A stretch of 62,824 bases of DNA from positions 1-62,824 of the forward strand of contig JAOBWM010000113.1 of the NCBI GenBank assembly GCA_025463365.1, given 5' to 3'. The notes beneath the pieces were generated by a model. That model was given only the letters and a program-made list of their open reading frames with translations. It did not search any database and had not been told where the DNA came from. Origin of the DNA: Acidimicrobiales bacterium. Lineage in GTDB: Bacteria > Actinomycetota > Acidimicrobiia > Acidimicrobiales > Iamiaceae. Positions 18,395-26,985 of the stretch are shown here, piece after piece. Position 1 is the first letter of the stretch. Every line of letters begins with the position of its first letter. The translations under genes and the position numbers were made by a program.

Positions 18395-19584
18395 TTGACC
18401 ACCCGAGTCGAACGACCGGTGCGACTTGCGGTCATCGCCCGCGAATGGGGCCGGCTCGGCGCCATCGGCTTCGGTGGCCCGCCGGCGCACATCGTCTTGT
18501 TGCGCAAGCTGTGCGTCATCGACAACGACTGGCTGTCACCGGTCGAGTTCGAGGACGGGATCGCGGCGACCAACCTGTTGCCGGGTCCCGCCTCGACGCA
18601 GCTGGCGATCCTGTGCGCGTGGAAGCTCCGCGGGGCCCGCGGCGCGCTGCTGGGCGGGATCTGCTTCATCGCACCGGGGTTGACGATCATCCTCGCCCTG
18701 TCCGCGCTGTTCCTCTCCTCGGATCCGCCTCTCGCGGTCCTCGGCGCAGCCGCGGGGGTCGGCGCCGCGGTCCCCGCCGTGGCGCTGCACGCCGCGGCGG
18801 GCCTCGTCCCGGCGAGCTGGAGGCGCGCCGGGTCCCGTACGGCGAGACGGGTCCGGTGGATCGCGTACTTCGCCATCGGGGTGCTCGGCGCCACCCTGGT
18901 CGGTCCCTTCCTGGTCATCGCCTTGGTCGGGTGTGGGCTCGTCGAGGTGACCGCTCGCCGCACCGCGACCGGCACCCGACGACCAGCGCGGCCGCTCGTC
19001 CCTGTACTCGTTCCTGCATTCCTTCCGGCCGCGACGATCCCGGCCGTGGGCGGTCTGGCCGCACTCGGGTGGGTGGCGTTGAAGGTGGGGGCGCTCTCGT
19101 ACGGGGGCGGGTTCGTGATCATCCCGTTGATGCAGCACGACGCCGTGTCGACGTACCACTGGATGACGCCCGCGCAGTTCCTCGACGCCGTCGCCCTCGG
19201 GCAGGTCACGCCTGGCCCTGTGGTGCAGACGGTCGCCGTCGTGGGCTACGCGGCGGCCGGCATCGCGGGGGGCCTCCTCGCCGCCGTGGTCGCCTTCGCC
19301 CCGTCGTTCGTGTTCGTCATCGGCGGCGCCCGTCACCTCGACCGGCTCAAGGCAAACGCGAGTGTCCAGGCGTTCCTCACCGGCGCCGGCGCCGCTGCCA
19401 TCGGCGCCATCGCCGGCGCCTCCATCACCCTCGGCCTGGACCTGGCGCACCTCTGGCAGATCCCGTGCTCGGCCTGGCCGCCGCCTGGCTCCTGATCGGG
19501 CACCGCAACGTCGTTCCCGCCCTGGTCATCGCGGCCATGATCGGCGTGACCGCCGCCCTCGCCGGCCTCCCCCTCGCGCACTGA
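18395..19584 (+). pseudogene. chrA: Chromate transporter ChrA, disrupted by a one-base deletion near 19466
   Basis: From a TTG at 18395 (a GTG at 18419 is also possible) the frame gives two CHR domains. N-terminal motifs are FGGPPAHIVLLRK and LLPGPASTQLAI; the second domain has KVGALSYGGGFVIIPLM and GQVTPGPVVQT. The frame reaches a premature stop at 19495 just after LAHLWQIP. The expected last helices (VLGLAAAWLLIGHRNVVPALV through LPLAH) continue in the next frame to 19584, so one base is missing near 19466. An intact protein would be about 396 residues, normal for ChrA. The truncated form lacks the last one to two helices. Either a real mutation or a sequence error. Confidence 0.85.
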
Positions 19585-19614
19585 CCACCGCGGCCACCCA
19601 CACGGGAAGGACAG

Positions 19615-21816
19615 TTAGAGCAGGTGCAGGTCTCGTGCGGCTTGGACGGCGGCCTTGCGGTCGCCGACGCCGAGCTTGCGGTAGATCGCCCGGCAGTGGG
19701 TCTTCACGGTGTTGAGCGAGACGTACAGCTCCGTCGAGATGTCCCGCTGCGACAGGTCCGCCGGCAGGTACCGCAGGACGGCCAGCTCGCGCTCGGTCAG
19801 CTGGTCGACGAGCGCCGGCGAGCGACCCTCGCCCCCGCCGACGAGGCCGTGGCGTGATGCGGCGCGAGCCAGGTACCGGCCGGCGATGCCGGGATCGGGG
19901 CAGCGACCGATCACCGACCGCGCCTCGGCGAGCAGCACCTCGCCCGCGGGGTCGCCGAGGTCGATCAGCGTGTCGCCGCACGCGGTGAGGACGTAGGCGA
20001 GGGCGAGATCCGTGGACGCCCGTCGGGCCAGCTCCAGCGCGTGCAGCGCGTCGGCGCGGGCGCGCACGGGGTCGGATCCCGTGCGTGCGCGGATCGCGTG
20101 CGCCGGCGCCACGCCGTGGTACTCGTCAAGGCCGAACGATCGTGCGGTGTCCATCGCCATCGACGCCGCCGCCAGCGCGCTCGATGGCGTGCCGGCCTCG
20201 AACTCCACCACGGCCTGGTACACGAGGGCCAACACGTGCGCGGTGCGGACGCGTTCATCCCCAGCCATCTCCACCGCCAGCCGGAGGGCCCGCCGGGCAT
20301 CGTCCGCCTGCCCCGCCCACGTGTGGGCGGCACCGACGGCCGTCGCCAGGTCGCACGAACGCGATGCCGGTTGGCCAGGGGCGCTCACCTGTCGCGCCGC
20401 GGCGAGTGCGGAGGCGACGTCTCCTCGGGCGAGCGCGAGGTTCATGCGCAGCGGCGTCGCCACGGTGAGGTCGAAGCCTTCAGGTGCCGCCTCGACCATG
20501 GCCTCGAGCCAGCCCTCCGCCCGCTCGTAGCGGCCACCGATGAAGTCGCACCAACCGGCGAGCAGCGCGCACCACGTGACGGTGCGTGCCAGGTCGCCGA
20601 GACGTTCGAGGATTCCCCGCAGGGTGTCGATCTGGCCCTCGGCGAGCAGCCGCGGCCCGTGGAACAACAGCAGCTGCGCGGCGTGGTCGAGGTCGCCGCC
20701 GGCCAGCCGATGGGCGATGGCTTCGCCGAGATTGCCCTGCGCCTCGAACCAGGTCGCGGCGCGGGCGTGGAGGTCGGGCAGCCGCTCCGGGAACGCCTGT
20801 TGGGCCTCGAGACGGAGCAGGTCGCGCAAGAGGTGGTGGTAGCGGAACCAGGTGCCGGTGCGGTCGAGGCCGATCAGGAGTTGGTTGGAGGCTGCCGTCT
20901 CGCGCAGCCAGGTCGCACCGCCCGCGCCGCCGGTGACCGCATCGACGAGGTCACCGTCGAGCTGTTCGAGGACCGACGTCTCCAGGAGGCGGCGGCGCTC
21001 ATCCGTGCCGACCGCGGCGAGCAGCTCGTCGCGGAGGTACTCGACGACGAGCCGGTCGTCGCCACGGAAGCCGTCGATGAACGCGCCGGGATCGGACGTC
21101 CGAGCCAGCGAGAGCCCGGCGAGCACGAGCGCGGCGGCCCAGCCTTCGGTGCGGTCGCAGAGCCGATCGAGCTGGGCCCGGTCGAGTGCATGTCCCGCCG
21201 CCGCGACGAGGCCGGCGGCTTCGTCCGCATCGAACCGGAGATCGGCGCCTCGGATCTCCGCGAGCTGCTCGCGCACGCGAAGCCGGCCGAGGCGGAACGG
21301 AGGATCGATCCGGGTGGACAGCACGACGGTGACCTGGCCGGGGCAGAGATCGACGAGACGTTCCATGCCGCGGTGCACGCCGGCATCGTCGATGAGGTGG
21401 TAGTCGTCGATGACGACGACCAGCGGCTCGGCCACGTCGGCCAGCGCGTTCACGAGGGCGGAGACGACCACCAGATCGTCACCCTTCGAGCCGACGACGA
21501 TCGGTTGCAGGACTCCTGCCTCGATCGGGTGGGCTCGCCCGATCGCATCGACCAGGTAGGTCCAGAACCGGGCCGGATCCGAATCGCTCTCCTCCACCTG
21601 GAGCCAGGCGACCGCCTCGGTCCGGCCGGCCAGCCACGAGGCGAGCAACGTCGACTTGCCGGAGCCGGCCGGCGCGCTCACCAGGACCAGTCGGGCGTGG
21701 CTCTCGATCCCGGCGTCGAGGACGTCGACGAGCCGCGATCGTCGGACGAGGCGAACGGGAGGGACCGGCGGGCGCAGCTTCGTGGCTGCCAGTCCCATCT
21801 CCCGCGCCGCCGTCAT
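19615..21816 (-). CDS. MalT-like LAL-family LuxR transcriptional activator
   Basis: 733 residues. Walker A is SAPAGSGKST (about 48-57), Walker B LVVVIDDYH. A long alpha-helical TPR-like middle follows, and then a C-terminal LuxR HTH (LTERELAVLRYLPADLSQRDI ... SLNTVKTHCRAIYRKLGV). This is the signal-transduction ATPase plan of MalT. An ATG at 21798 is an alternative start. It is divergent from the ABC operon at 21903-23978 with a perfect palindrome between, so it probably regulates that transporter. The ligand is unknown. Confidence 0.93.
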   Translation of the reverse strand: MTAAREMGLAATKLRPPVPPVRLVRRSRLVDVLDAGIESHARLVLVSAPAGSGKSTLLASWLAGRTEAVAWLQVEESDSDPARFWTYLVDAIGRAHPIEAGVLQPIVVGSKGDDLVVVSALVNALADVAEPLVVVIDDYHLIDDAGVHRGMERLVDLCPGQVTVVLSTRIDPPFRLGRLRVREQLAEIRGADLRFDADEAAGLVAAAGHALDRAQLDRLCDRTEGWAAALVLAGLSLARTSDPGAFIDGFRGDDRLVVEYLRDELLAAVGTDERRRLLETSVLEQLDGDLVDAVTGGAGGATWLRETAASNQLLIGLDRTGTWFRYHHLLRDLLRLEAQQAFPERLPDLHARAATWFEAQGNLGEAIAHRLAGGDLDHAAQLLLFHGPRLLAEGQIDTLRGILERLGDLARTVTWCALLAGWCDFIGGRYERAEGWLEAMVEAAPEGFDLTVATPLRMNLALARGDVASALAAARQVSAPGQPASRSCDLATAVGAAHTWAGQADDARRALRLAVEMAGDERVRTAHVLALVYQAVVEFEAGTPSSALAAASMAMDTARSFGLDEYHGVAPAHAIRARTGSDPVRARADALHALELARRASTDLALAYVLTACGDTLIDLGDPAGEVLLAEARSVIGRCPDPGIAGRYLARAASRHGLVGGGEGRSPALVDQLTERELAVLRYLPADLSQRDISTELYVSLNTVKTHCRAIYRKLGVGDRKAAVQAARDLHLL

Positions 21817-21835
21817 CGTCGAACCCTACGGCCCG

Positions 21836-21853
21836 ATCTCACCCGGGTGAGAT
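21836..21853. promoter_or_regulatory. Perfect 18-bp palindrome between LAL regulator and ABC operon
   Basis: ATCTCACCCGGGTGAGAT is fully self-complementary, with no spacer. It sits 20 bases upstream of the LAL start and 50 bases upstream of the first ABC-operon gene. LuxR-type HTH dimers bind palindromes of about this size, so it is a good candidate operator for both directions. Confidence 0.65.
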
Positions 21854-21902
21854 GGCGGGACGGGGGAGGCGGCGTCATGCCCCTCGTCGAGATGATGCAG
21901 CC

Positions 21903-22163
21903 ATGTCCGAGCCGACCACCTACGAGATCGTCCTGCGGGGCCGGGCCAGCACCCGGCTGCTCCGGCCCCTGCTCGACGACTTCACCGTCGACCACACGAC
22001 CGACGGCGTCACCCGCCTGGTCGGCACCATCCGCGATGCCTCGCATCTGCACGGCGTCGTGGCCCACCTGACGTCGGTCAACACCGAGGTGATCTCCATC
22101 GCTCCCCTCGGATCCCTCGATCGATCCCCCACCAACGAACCCAAACGGAGTGCACCGCAATGA
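21903..22163 (+). CDS. Small hypothetical protein coupled to ABC transporter genes
   Basis: 86 residues. The ATG at 21903 begins MSEPTTYEIVLRGRAS, and the stop overlaps the ATPase start (ATGA). Predicted as a small soluble alpha/beta protein with VTRLVGTIRDASHLHGVVAHL near the middle. I do not recognise a named family. The tight coupling implies a function with the transporter or its regulator. Confidence 0.75.
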   Translation: MSEPTTYEIVLRGRASTRLLRPLLDDFTVDHTTDGVTRLVGTIRDASHLHGVVAHLTSVNTEVISIAPLGSLDRSPTNEPKRSAPQ

Positions 22164-23056
22164 TCACCGTCTCAGGAATCACCAAGCAGTACGGCAAGCG
22201 GATCGCCGTCGACGACATGAGCTTCGACGTCGCCTCCGGCCGCGTGACCGGGTTCGTCGGCCCCAACGGTGCCGGGAAGTCGACCACGATGCGGATGATG
22301 GTCGGGCTCACCCGACCGGACCGGGGCGAGGTTCGCTACGACGGCATCCGCTACGGCGACCTGAGGCACCCGGCTCGGCTGGTCGGGTCCGTCCTCGACG
22401 CCCGCTGCATGCACCCCGGCCGCACGGCCCGCCAGCACCTGCGGGCAACCGCGGCGGTCAGCGGCATCCCGACCAGCCGCGTCGACGCCGTGCTGGCCGA
22501 GGTCGGGCTGGAGACGGCCGCCGGCCAGCGCGCCGGCGGGTTCTCGCTCGGCATGCGCCAGCGGTTGGCGCTGGCCGGTGCGCTCCTGGGCGATCCGAAG
22601 GTGCTGCTGCTCGACGAGCCGTCCAACGGCCTCGACCCCGACGGCATCCGGTGGCTGCGGAACTCGCTGCGCAGCTTCGCCGACCAGGGCGGCACCGTCT
22701 TCGTGTCGAGCCACCTCATCAGCGAGCTGGCCATGTTCGCCGACGACCTCGTCGTGGTCGGGGCGGGCCGGCTGATCGCCGCCGAGCCGCTCGACGCGAT
22801 CACCGCTCGCAACGAGGTGTCGGTGGTCGTCGAGACCTCGCAGCCAGCCGAACTGGCCTCGCTGCTCGCCGCCCGCGGCCTCGCGACCGAGGCCGACGGC
22901 ACCCGGCTGCTCGTCCACGGCACGACCAAGGCCGTCGTGTCGCAGATCGCGTTCGACAACGGCATCCGCTTGGCCGAGCTCTCCGAGACCTCCCGGTCGC
23001 TCGAGGACAGCCTGCTCGACATGACCCGGTCCTCGGCCGAGTTCACCTCCGCCTGA
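22160..23056 (+). CDS. ABC-2-type transporter ATP-binding protein (DrrA-like)
   Basis: 298 residues. Walker A GPNGAGKST, signature FSLGMRQRLALAGALLG, Walker B VLLLDEPSNGLDPDG, switch His in FVSSHLISE. The C-terminal extension of about 80 residues is typical of CcmA/DrrA-type subunits. GGAG lies upstream. It is translationally coupled to the 86-residue protein and is followed by its permease. The substrate is unknown. Confidence 0.95.
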   Translation: MITVSGITKQYGKRIAVDDMSFDVASGRVTGFVGPNGAGKSTTMRMMVGLTRPDRGEVRYDGIRYGDLRHPARLVGSVLDARCMHPGRTARQHLRATAAVSGIPTSRVDAVLAEVGLETAAGQRAGGFSLGMRQRLALAGALLGDPKVLLLDEPSNGLDPDGIRWLRNSLRSFADQGGTVFVSSHLISELAMFADDLVVVGAGRLIAAEPLDAITARNEVSVVVETSQPAELASLLAARGLATEADGTRLLVHGTTKAVVSQIAFDNGIRLAELSETSRSLEDSLLDMTRSSAEFTSA

Positions 23057-23081
23057 TCCCGCCGACCTCCGTCGCCACCTC

Positions 23082-23126
23082 GACCCAACACCCCGACCCA
23101 ACACCCCGACCCAACACCCCGACCCA
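23082..23126. repeat. 13-bp tandem repeat, about 3.4 copies
   Basis: GACCCAACACCCC is repeated from 23082, 23095 and 23108, with a partial fourth copy, in the 85-bp gap between ATPase and permease genes. Copies are identical, so copy number may vary between strains and could alter spacing between the two genes. Confidence 0.9.
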
Positions 23127-23141
23127 CCGAAGGAACCACTG

Positions 23142-23978
23142 ATGATCACCACCGCACCTCCCACGCCGAGCCTGTCGCCGACGGCGACGCTGACCGACGA
23201 CCGCCACGCCACCCGATCCCCCCGCGACGACCTCGCCGCCGTCCCGACCGTGCTGAGGAGCGAGTGGATCAAGCTCTCATCGCTCCGGGCCAACAAGGCG
23301 ATCCTCGGCCTGACCATCGGGGTCAATGCCTTGGCCTCGTGGGCCGTGGCCACGTTGGTCAAGGACGAGGTCCTGACCGCATCCCAGGTCTTCATCTACC
23401 CCGCGCTGCTCACCGCGGTGTTCGCGGCGGTCACCGCGATCTTGTTGTTCAGCTCCGAGGTGCAGCACGGCACGTTGGCCGGGACGCTCACCGCGCAACC
23501 GGCGCGCTGGGTCATCGCCGTGACCAAGACGATGACGGCCACCGCCGCAGGCTTCGTGCTCGGTGCCGTGGGCATGGCAGCCGGGTTCGTCGGCGCCGTG
23601 GCCGGCGGGCTCGACGTGGGCGACACGTCGGCGATGGCATCGCGGACGCTGTGGACCCTGCTGTACACCTCGCTCGCAGCGGTGATCGGCCTGGGGCTCG
23701 CCATGATCGTCCGCCACAGCGCGGGCGCCATCTCCGGCCTGCTGGTGTGGTGGTTCGTCGTGGAGAACCTGATCCACGCGTTCGCCCCGGCTCGGGTCGG
23801 CCGCTTCCTGCCGTTCGATGCCGGCTACCGCCTCCTCGACGTCGGCTCCGACCTCGACAGCGCCGAGACCATCGCCGTGGCCCTCACCCGGGTGCAGTGC
23901 GCGCTCGTCTTCGGTGGATTCGCGGCGCTCACCTTGATCGCCGGGACTGTCCTCCTGCACCGCCGGGACCCGAACTGA
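23142..23978 (+). CDS. ABC-2-type transporter permease
   Basis: 278 residues, with AAGGA before the ATG. After a Pro/Thr-rich cytoplasmic N terminus of about 40 residues there are about six transmembrane helices (for example VIAVTKTMTATAAGFVLGAV and LLVWWFVVENLIHAF). It is the membrane partner of the ATPase just upstream and probably works as a homodimer. Confidence 0.9.
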   Translation: MITTAPPTPSLSPTATLTDDRHATRSPRDDLAAVPTVLRSEWIKLSSLRANKAILGLTIGVNALASWAVATLVKDEVLTASQVFIYPALLTAVFAAVTAILLFSSEVQHGTLAGTLTAQPARWVIAVTKTMTATAAGFVLGAVGMAAGFVGAVAGGLDVGDTSAMASRTLWTLLYTSLAAVIGLGLAMIVRHSAGAISGLLVWWFVVENLIHAFAPARVGRFLPFDAGYRLLDVGSDLDSAETIAVALTRVQCALVFGGFAALTLIAGTVLLHRRDPN

Positions 23979-24008
23979 CCGTCGCCGGTGCTCGGCCGAC
24001 GGCCTCCG

Positions 24009-24440
24009 TCAGTGGCGGTCCATCGAGAACTCGAGCACCTGCGTCAGGCGGATGTTGTTGCCCGACGGGTCGCGGAACGACGTGTCGATGCCGTAGGCCT
24101 GCGGCGTCGGCGGGTCGTTGAACACGACGCCTCGTGCCGAGAGCTCGTCGTGGGACGCCTGGCAGTCGTCGGTCTCGAGGAACAAGGTGCCGCCGGCGCC
24201 CTTGGCGACGAGCTCGGCGAGCTGGCCGCTGCTGTCGGCGTCGAGCATCGGGGCCTGCGGGACCGGCATCAACACGAGTCCGACGTCCTCCTGGCCGACG
24301 GGTCCGACGACCAGCCAGCGGAACTTCCACTCCTCCATGGTCACGTCGGATCGGACCTCCCAGCCGAGGGTCCGCGTGTAGAAGGCGAGCGCCTCGTCCT
24401 GGTCGTGCACCCAGAACTGTGCGTTGGCGATGGTGATCAT
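24009..24440 (-). CDS. VOC-family protein (glyoxalase-like)
   Basis: 143 residues from the ATG at 24440, with AAGGAG eight bases upstream. Modules ANAQFWVHDQDEALAFYTRTLGWEVR and GTLFLETDDCQASHDELSARG, ending DPSGNNIRLTQV, show the paired VOC fold. It lies 31 bases downstream of an AraC-type regulator on the same strand, so the regulator probably controls it. The reaction is not assignable. Confidence 0.9.
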   Translation of the reverse strand: MITIANAQFWVHDQDEALAFYTRTLGWEVRSDVTMEEWKFRWLVVGPVGQEDVGLVLMPVPQAPMLDADSSGQLAELVAKGAGGTLFLETDDCQASHDELSARGVVFNDPPTPQAYGIDTSFRDPSGNNIRLTQVLEFSMDRH

Positions 24441-24471
24441 GTCGGGCTCCTTGGATCGGTCGCTTGCGACG

Positions 24472-24900
24472 CTACGGACGTGCCGGCGTCTCGGCTTCTC
24501 GAAACGTGCGGTTCTTCGGACGGCCGTAGGCGCGGGCGACGCAGTCGGGGACGCGGAGGTGCCGTTGCGGTGGCGGGAAGGCGGCTCGATAGGCGAGCGG
24601 CGCCGAGCCGTGCACCCGACGGAAGCTCGTCGTGAACGAACCGACGCTGGTGAGCCCGACGGCGAAGCAGATCTCCGTGACCGTGCGGTCGGTGTTGCGC
24701 AGGAGCGCAGCGGCACGTTCGAGGCGGCGGGTCAGGAGGTACTGGTGCGGGGACTCGCCGAACGTGCGCCGGAACTCCCGGCTGAAGTGGGCCGGCGACA
24801 GCCCCGCCGCCCGAGCCAGGTCCGCCACGCTGAGGTCCTCGAAGTAGCGCGAGTCCGCGAGGTCCTTGGCGCGCAGGAGGTGACGAGCCGGAGGCACCAT
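24472..24900 (-). CDS. Short AraC-family regulator (DNA-binding domain only)
   Basis: 142 residues from the ATG at 24900. It consists of the two AraC helix-turn-helix motifs (LSVADLARAAGLSPAHFSREFRR and RTVTEICFAVGLTSVGSFTTSFRRVHG) with a short tail and no N-terminal ligand domain. Such short forms usually rely on their own dosage or another factor. It heads an operon with the VOC gene and is divergent from a cupin gene across a 10-bp-arm palindrome. Confidence 0.9.
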   Translation of the reverse strand: MVPPARHLLRAKDLADSRYFEDLSVADLARAAGLSPAHFSREFRRTFGESPHQYLLTRRLERAAALLRNTDRTVTEICFAVGLTSVGSFTTSFRRVHGSAPLAYRAAFPPPQRHLRVPDCVARAYGRPKNRTFREAETPARP

Positions 24901-24911
24901 CCACCGAGTCT

Positions 24912-24933
24912 CGCAGCCCCAAATGGGGCTGCG
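24912..24933. promoter_or_regulatory. 22-bp inverted repeat in the AraC/cupin divergent promoter region
   Basis: CGCAGCCCCA (24912-24921) and TGGGGCTGCG (24924-24933) are exact inverse complements separated by AA. The element is 12 bases upstream of the AraC start. It may be an operator shared by both directions, or a leader hairpin. Confidence 0.55.
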
Positions 24934-24972
24934 GCTCAGCGCTAGCTTGGGCCGCCGAGCGAAGGAGCGACG

Positions 24973-25404
24973 ATGACCGATAGCAGCAGCATCATCGCCG
25001 GTCGGCGTCCGGTGGTCCTGGGACCGGGCGAGGGTCGGGCGTATCCGATGGGTCCGCTCTCGGCGGTCTTCAAGGCCGACGGAGCGGAGACCGGGAATGG
25101 GTACTCGATCTCGGAGTGGTGGCTCGACCCGCACACGAAGGGACCCGGCGGGCACTCGCATCCGGAAGACGACGTGTTCTACGTCCTCGCGGGCACCATG
25201 AGCGTGATGGTGGGCACCGAATGGATCGAGGCGAGCACCGGGTCGTTCGTCCTGGTGCCGGGCAACGTGACCCATGACTTCGAGAACCGCGGCTCGGAGC
25301 GGGCCGGGATGCTCAACGTCTCGGCCCCCGGCGACTTCGAGCAACGCATGCCGGGCATCGCCCAGTGGTTCCGCGAGCGCCCTGCCGACGAGTCGCGCGT
25401 CTGA
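24973..25404 (+). CDS. Cupin-domain protein
   Basis: 143 residues, with AAGGAG before the ATG. The cupin motif 1 is GGHSHPEDDVFYVLAG, which supplies two His and an acidic ligand, and motif 2 includes VPGNVTHDFENRG with a His. These residues fit one metal site. Cupins include dioxygenases, isomerases and binding proteins, so the activity is unassigned. Divergent from the AraC/VOC operon, which may share its regulation. Confidence 0.9.
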   Translation: MTDSSSIIAGRRPVVLGPGEGRAYPMGPLSAVFKADGAETGNGYSISEWWLDPHTKGPGGHSHPEDDVFYVLAGTMSVMVGTEWIEASTGSFVLVPGNVTHDFENRGSERAGMLNVSAPGDFEQRMPGIAQWFRERPADESRV

Positions 25405-25574
25405 CGCCGTGAGGTCGTCATCGCATGCATCTCACAACGGATGAGGTAGCGCGCATGGCATGGAGGTCCGCTACCACCCGCTCCTAGCCGCCGTGGGCTG
25501 CGGCTGAAGCGATCGACCGACGCCTTCGCCGCCATTCCTGAGCAGCCATCGTTGGCGCCGCTCACTGCGCAAGG

Positions 25575-25970
25575 ATGTGGCCCGTGAGTGCGTATCGGCG
25601 ACTGGTCGAGTGGGACAGGCGAGTGTCGTCGAGGCTCGGCATGCGCTTCGACGACCCCGAGAAATCGCCAGAGGCGAACATCCGAATGGCCCAACGGCGT
25701 CGCCGCTTCTGGCGGCGCCGTCCCATCGTCGCCGACGAGGCGGACTTCATGACGTTCACGGATGCTTCGAAGGCCCTCCGAGATGCTCGAGGCACAGGCT
25801 CCAACGTGGGCCTGCTCATCGCCCGTGGTCTCCTCCAGAACTGTTTCCTTGACGACGGCAAGGAAGGCGTCACGGCATCGTCGGTGGCAACGGAGATTGA
25901 GTGGAGGGAAACAGCGTCTCCATGGCGTCGCTTCACCCGGACCCTCGGTGGGATCCTCAACTGGCTCTGA
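25575..25970 (+). CDS. Hypothetical protein
   Basis: 131 residues from ATG 25575, with an internal GTG start (VSAYRRLVEW) also possible. It has a basic cluster (RMAQRRRRFWRRRP), a plausible helical middle (FTDASKALRDARGTGSNVGLLIARGLL) and no transmembrane segment. No family is recognised. Amino-acid composition is more protein-like than on the opposite strand, but the surrounding DNA is decayed and the gene may be a remnant. Confidence 0.45.
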   Translation: MWPVSAYRRLVEWDRRVSSRLGMRFDDPEKSPEANIRMAQRRRRFWRRRPIVADEADFMTFTDASKALRDARGTGSNVGLLIARGLLQNCFLDDGKEGVTASSVATEIEWRETASPWRRFTRTLGGILNWL

Positions 25971-26039
25971 GCTGCTCGCCCTCGGCGCCGCGCTGCTACA
26001 GGCAGCTCGAGGAAGTCGCCGACCTCGACGTCTCGGCCG

Positions 26040-26150
26040 TCGGGCATCGTCGCCCTGATGCGGGAGAGGGAAGCTGAGACGGACCGTCGCACCATCCCCG
26101 GCGACGTGCGCCGGGTGGGTTGCGTAGGCGAAGACCTCATCGACCAAAAC
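26040..26150 (-). pseudogene. Possible SRPBCC N-terminal remnant
   Basis: The minus frame near 26145 reads VDEVFAYATHPAHVAG, which resembles the start of SRPBCC/polyketide-cyclase proteins (VFAYATDPAHF). Similarity is lost after about 20 residues and no start or complete domain is visible. It is directly downstream of another broken SRPBCC gene. Weak call. Confidence 0.3.
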
Positions 26151-26185
26151 GGCCGACCTCGGTGTTCACGACGATCGGCAGACCG

Positions 26186-26664
26186 CTACCCGGCGTCGCT
26201 GAACAGGGCGGCGTACCGGCTGAGGTAGAGCGGCCAGCCAGCGTCGCCGTCGACGCCGTCGCGGACACGGTCCCAGCCCGGTCCGTGCCGATCGAGGTTC
26301 CGGTGCACCAGTTCGACCCGCGTGCGCTGCGCCGTTCGGCGGTGAAGCGGACCTCGACCTCGCTGGTGTGCTCGAGGTCGTCCTCGATCCGCCAGGAGGG
26401 GCTGATGTCCCAACTGAAGACGACGCGGTCCGGTGGGTCGGCGAGGATGCGAGCCCATCGACACTCTGTTCCGTCGACGGCTCGATCGACGATGTGGCCG
26501 CCGACGCGAGGTTCGAACACCGTCTCGGAGATCGGGGCGGTGAGCAGGTTGTGCTCGGGTGGCTTGAAGTCCCCGAACTGCTCGGTGAAGGTCGTGAAGG
26601 CCCGTTCGATCGGCGAGTCCACGATCAAGTGGTGCCGGATGACGGTCTGGTCTGTGTCTGTCAT
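26186..26664 (-). pseudogene. SRPBCC (AHSA1-like) protein, frameshifted near 26328
   Basis: From ATG 26664 the frame reads IRHHLIVDSPIERAFTTFTE through FKPPEHNLL and VVFSWDISPSW, then TSEVEVRFTAE, after which family similarity stops. It resumes in another frame as AQRTRVELVHRNLDRHGPGW and ends SRYAALFSDAG at 26186. One base is missing near 26328. The intact protein would be about 159 residues. The start overlaps the ArsR fragment stop (ATGA), the usual ArsR-SRPBCC operon arrangement. Confidence 0.8.
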
Positions 26665-26849
26665 GGTCTCTGATCTTCCGGTTGTTCGACGAGTTCTTCG
26701 TAGCCGCCGATGGCCCGGCTCCAGAAGGTGTCGAGCTGGTCTCGCCGCGCGAGGAGGCCGGCTTCGTTGAGCTGGTAGATCCGGCGCGTGCCGACTGGGC
26801 GCTCGGCGACGAGGCCCGCTTCCTTCAGGACCTTCAGGTGTTGGGACAC
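26661..26849 (-). pseudogene. ArsR-family regulator, C-terminal fragment
   Basis: The frame from 26849 reads SQHLKVLKEAGLVAERPVGT and continues with RRIYQLNEAGL and RRDQLDTFWSRAI, the recognition helix and wing of ArsR regulators that partner SRPBCC genes. RTGPAV is in frame just before it but follows a TGA. Upstream, short family-like pieces occur in different frames, so the first half is eroded by several indels. Not expected to make a working repressor. Confidence 0.75.
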
Positions 26850-26985
26850 TGCGGGGCCAGTGCGTCAGGGCAGGCCCTGACCGATGAGATCTGGCGCGCT
26901 GGGGAAGAATCGACCGGCTCGCCCAAGCAGGCGTCAGAGCGCAAGACCCACATGACCATGACATCGCACGCCATCGGAGTACCCA

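Noticed and set aside
23082-23126. CRISPR-like array
   Set aside because: Direct tandem repeats without spacers; the same applies to 30817-30860 and 18331-18375. No cas genes.
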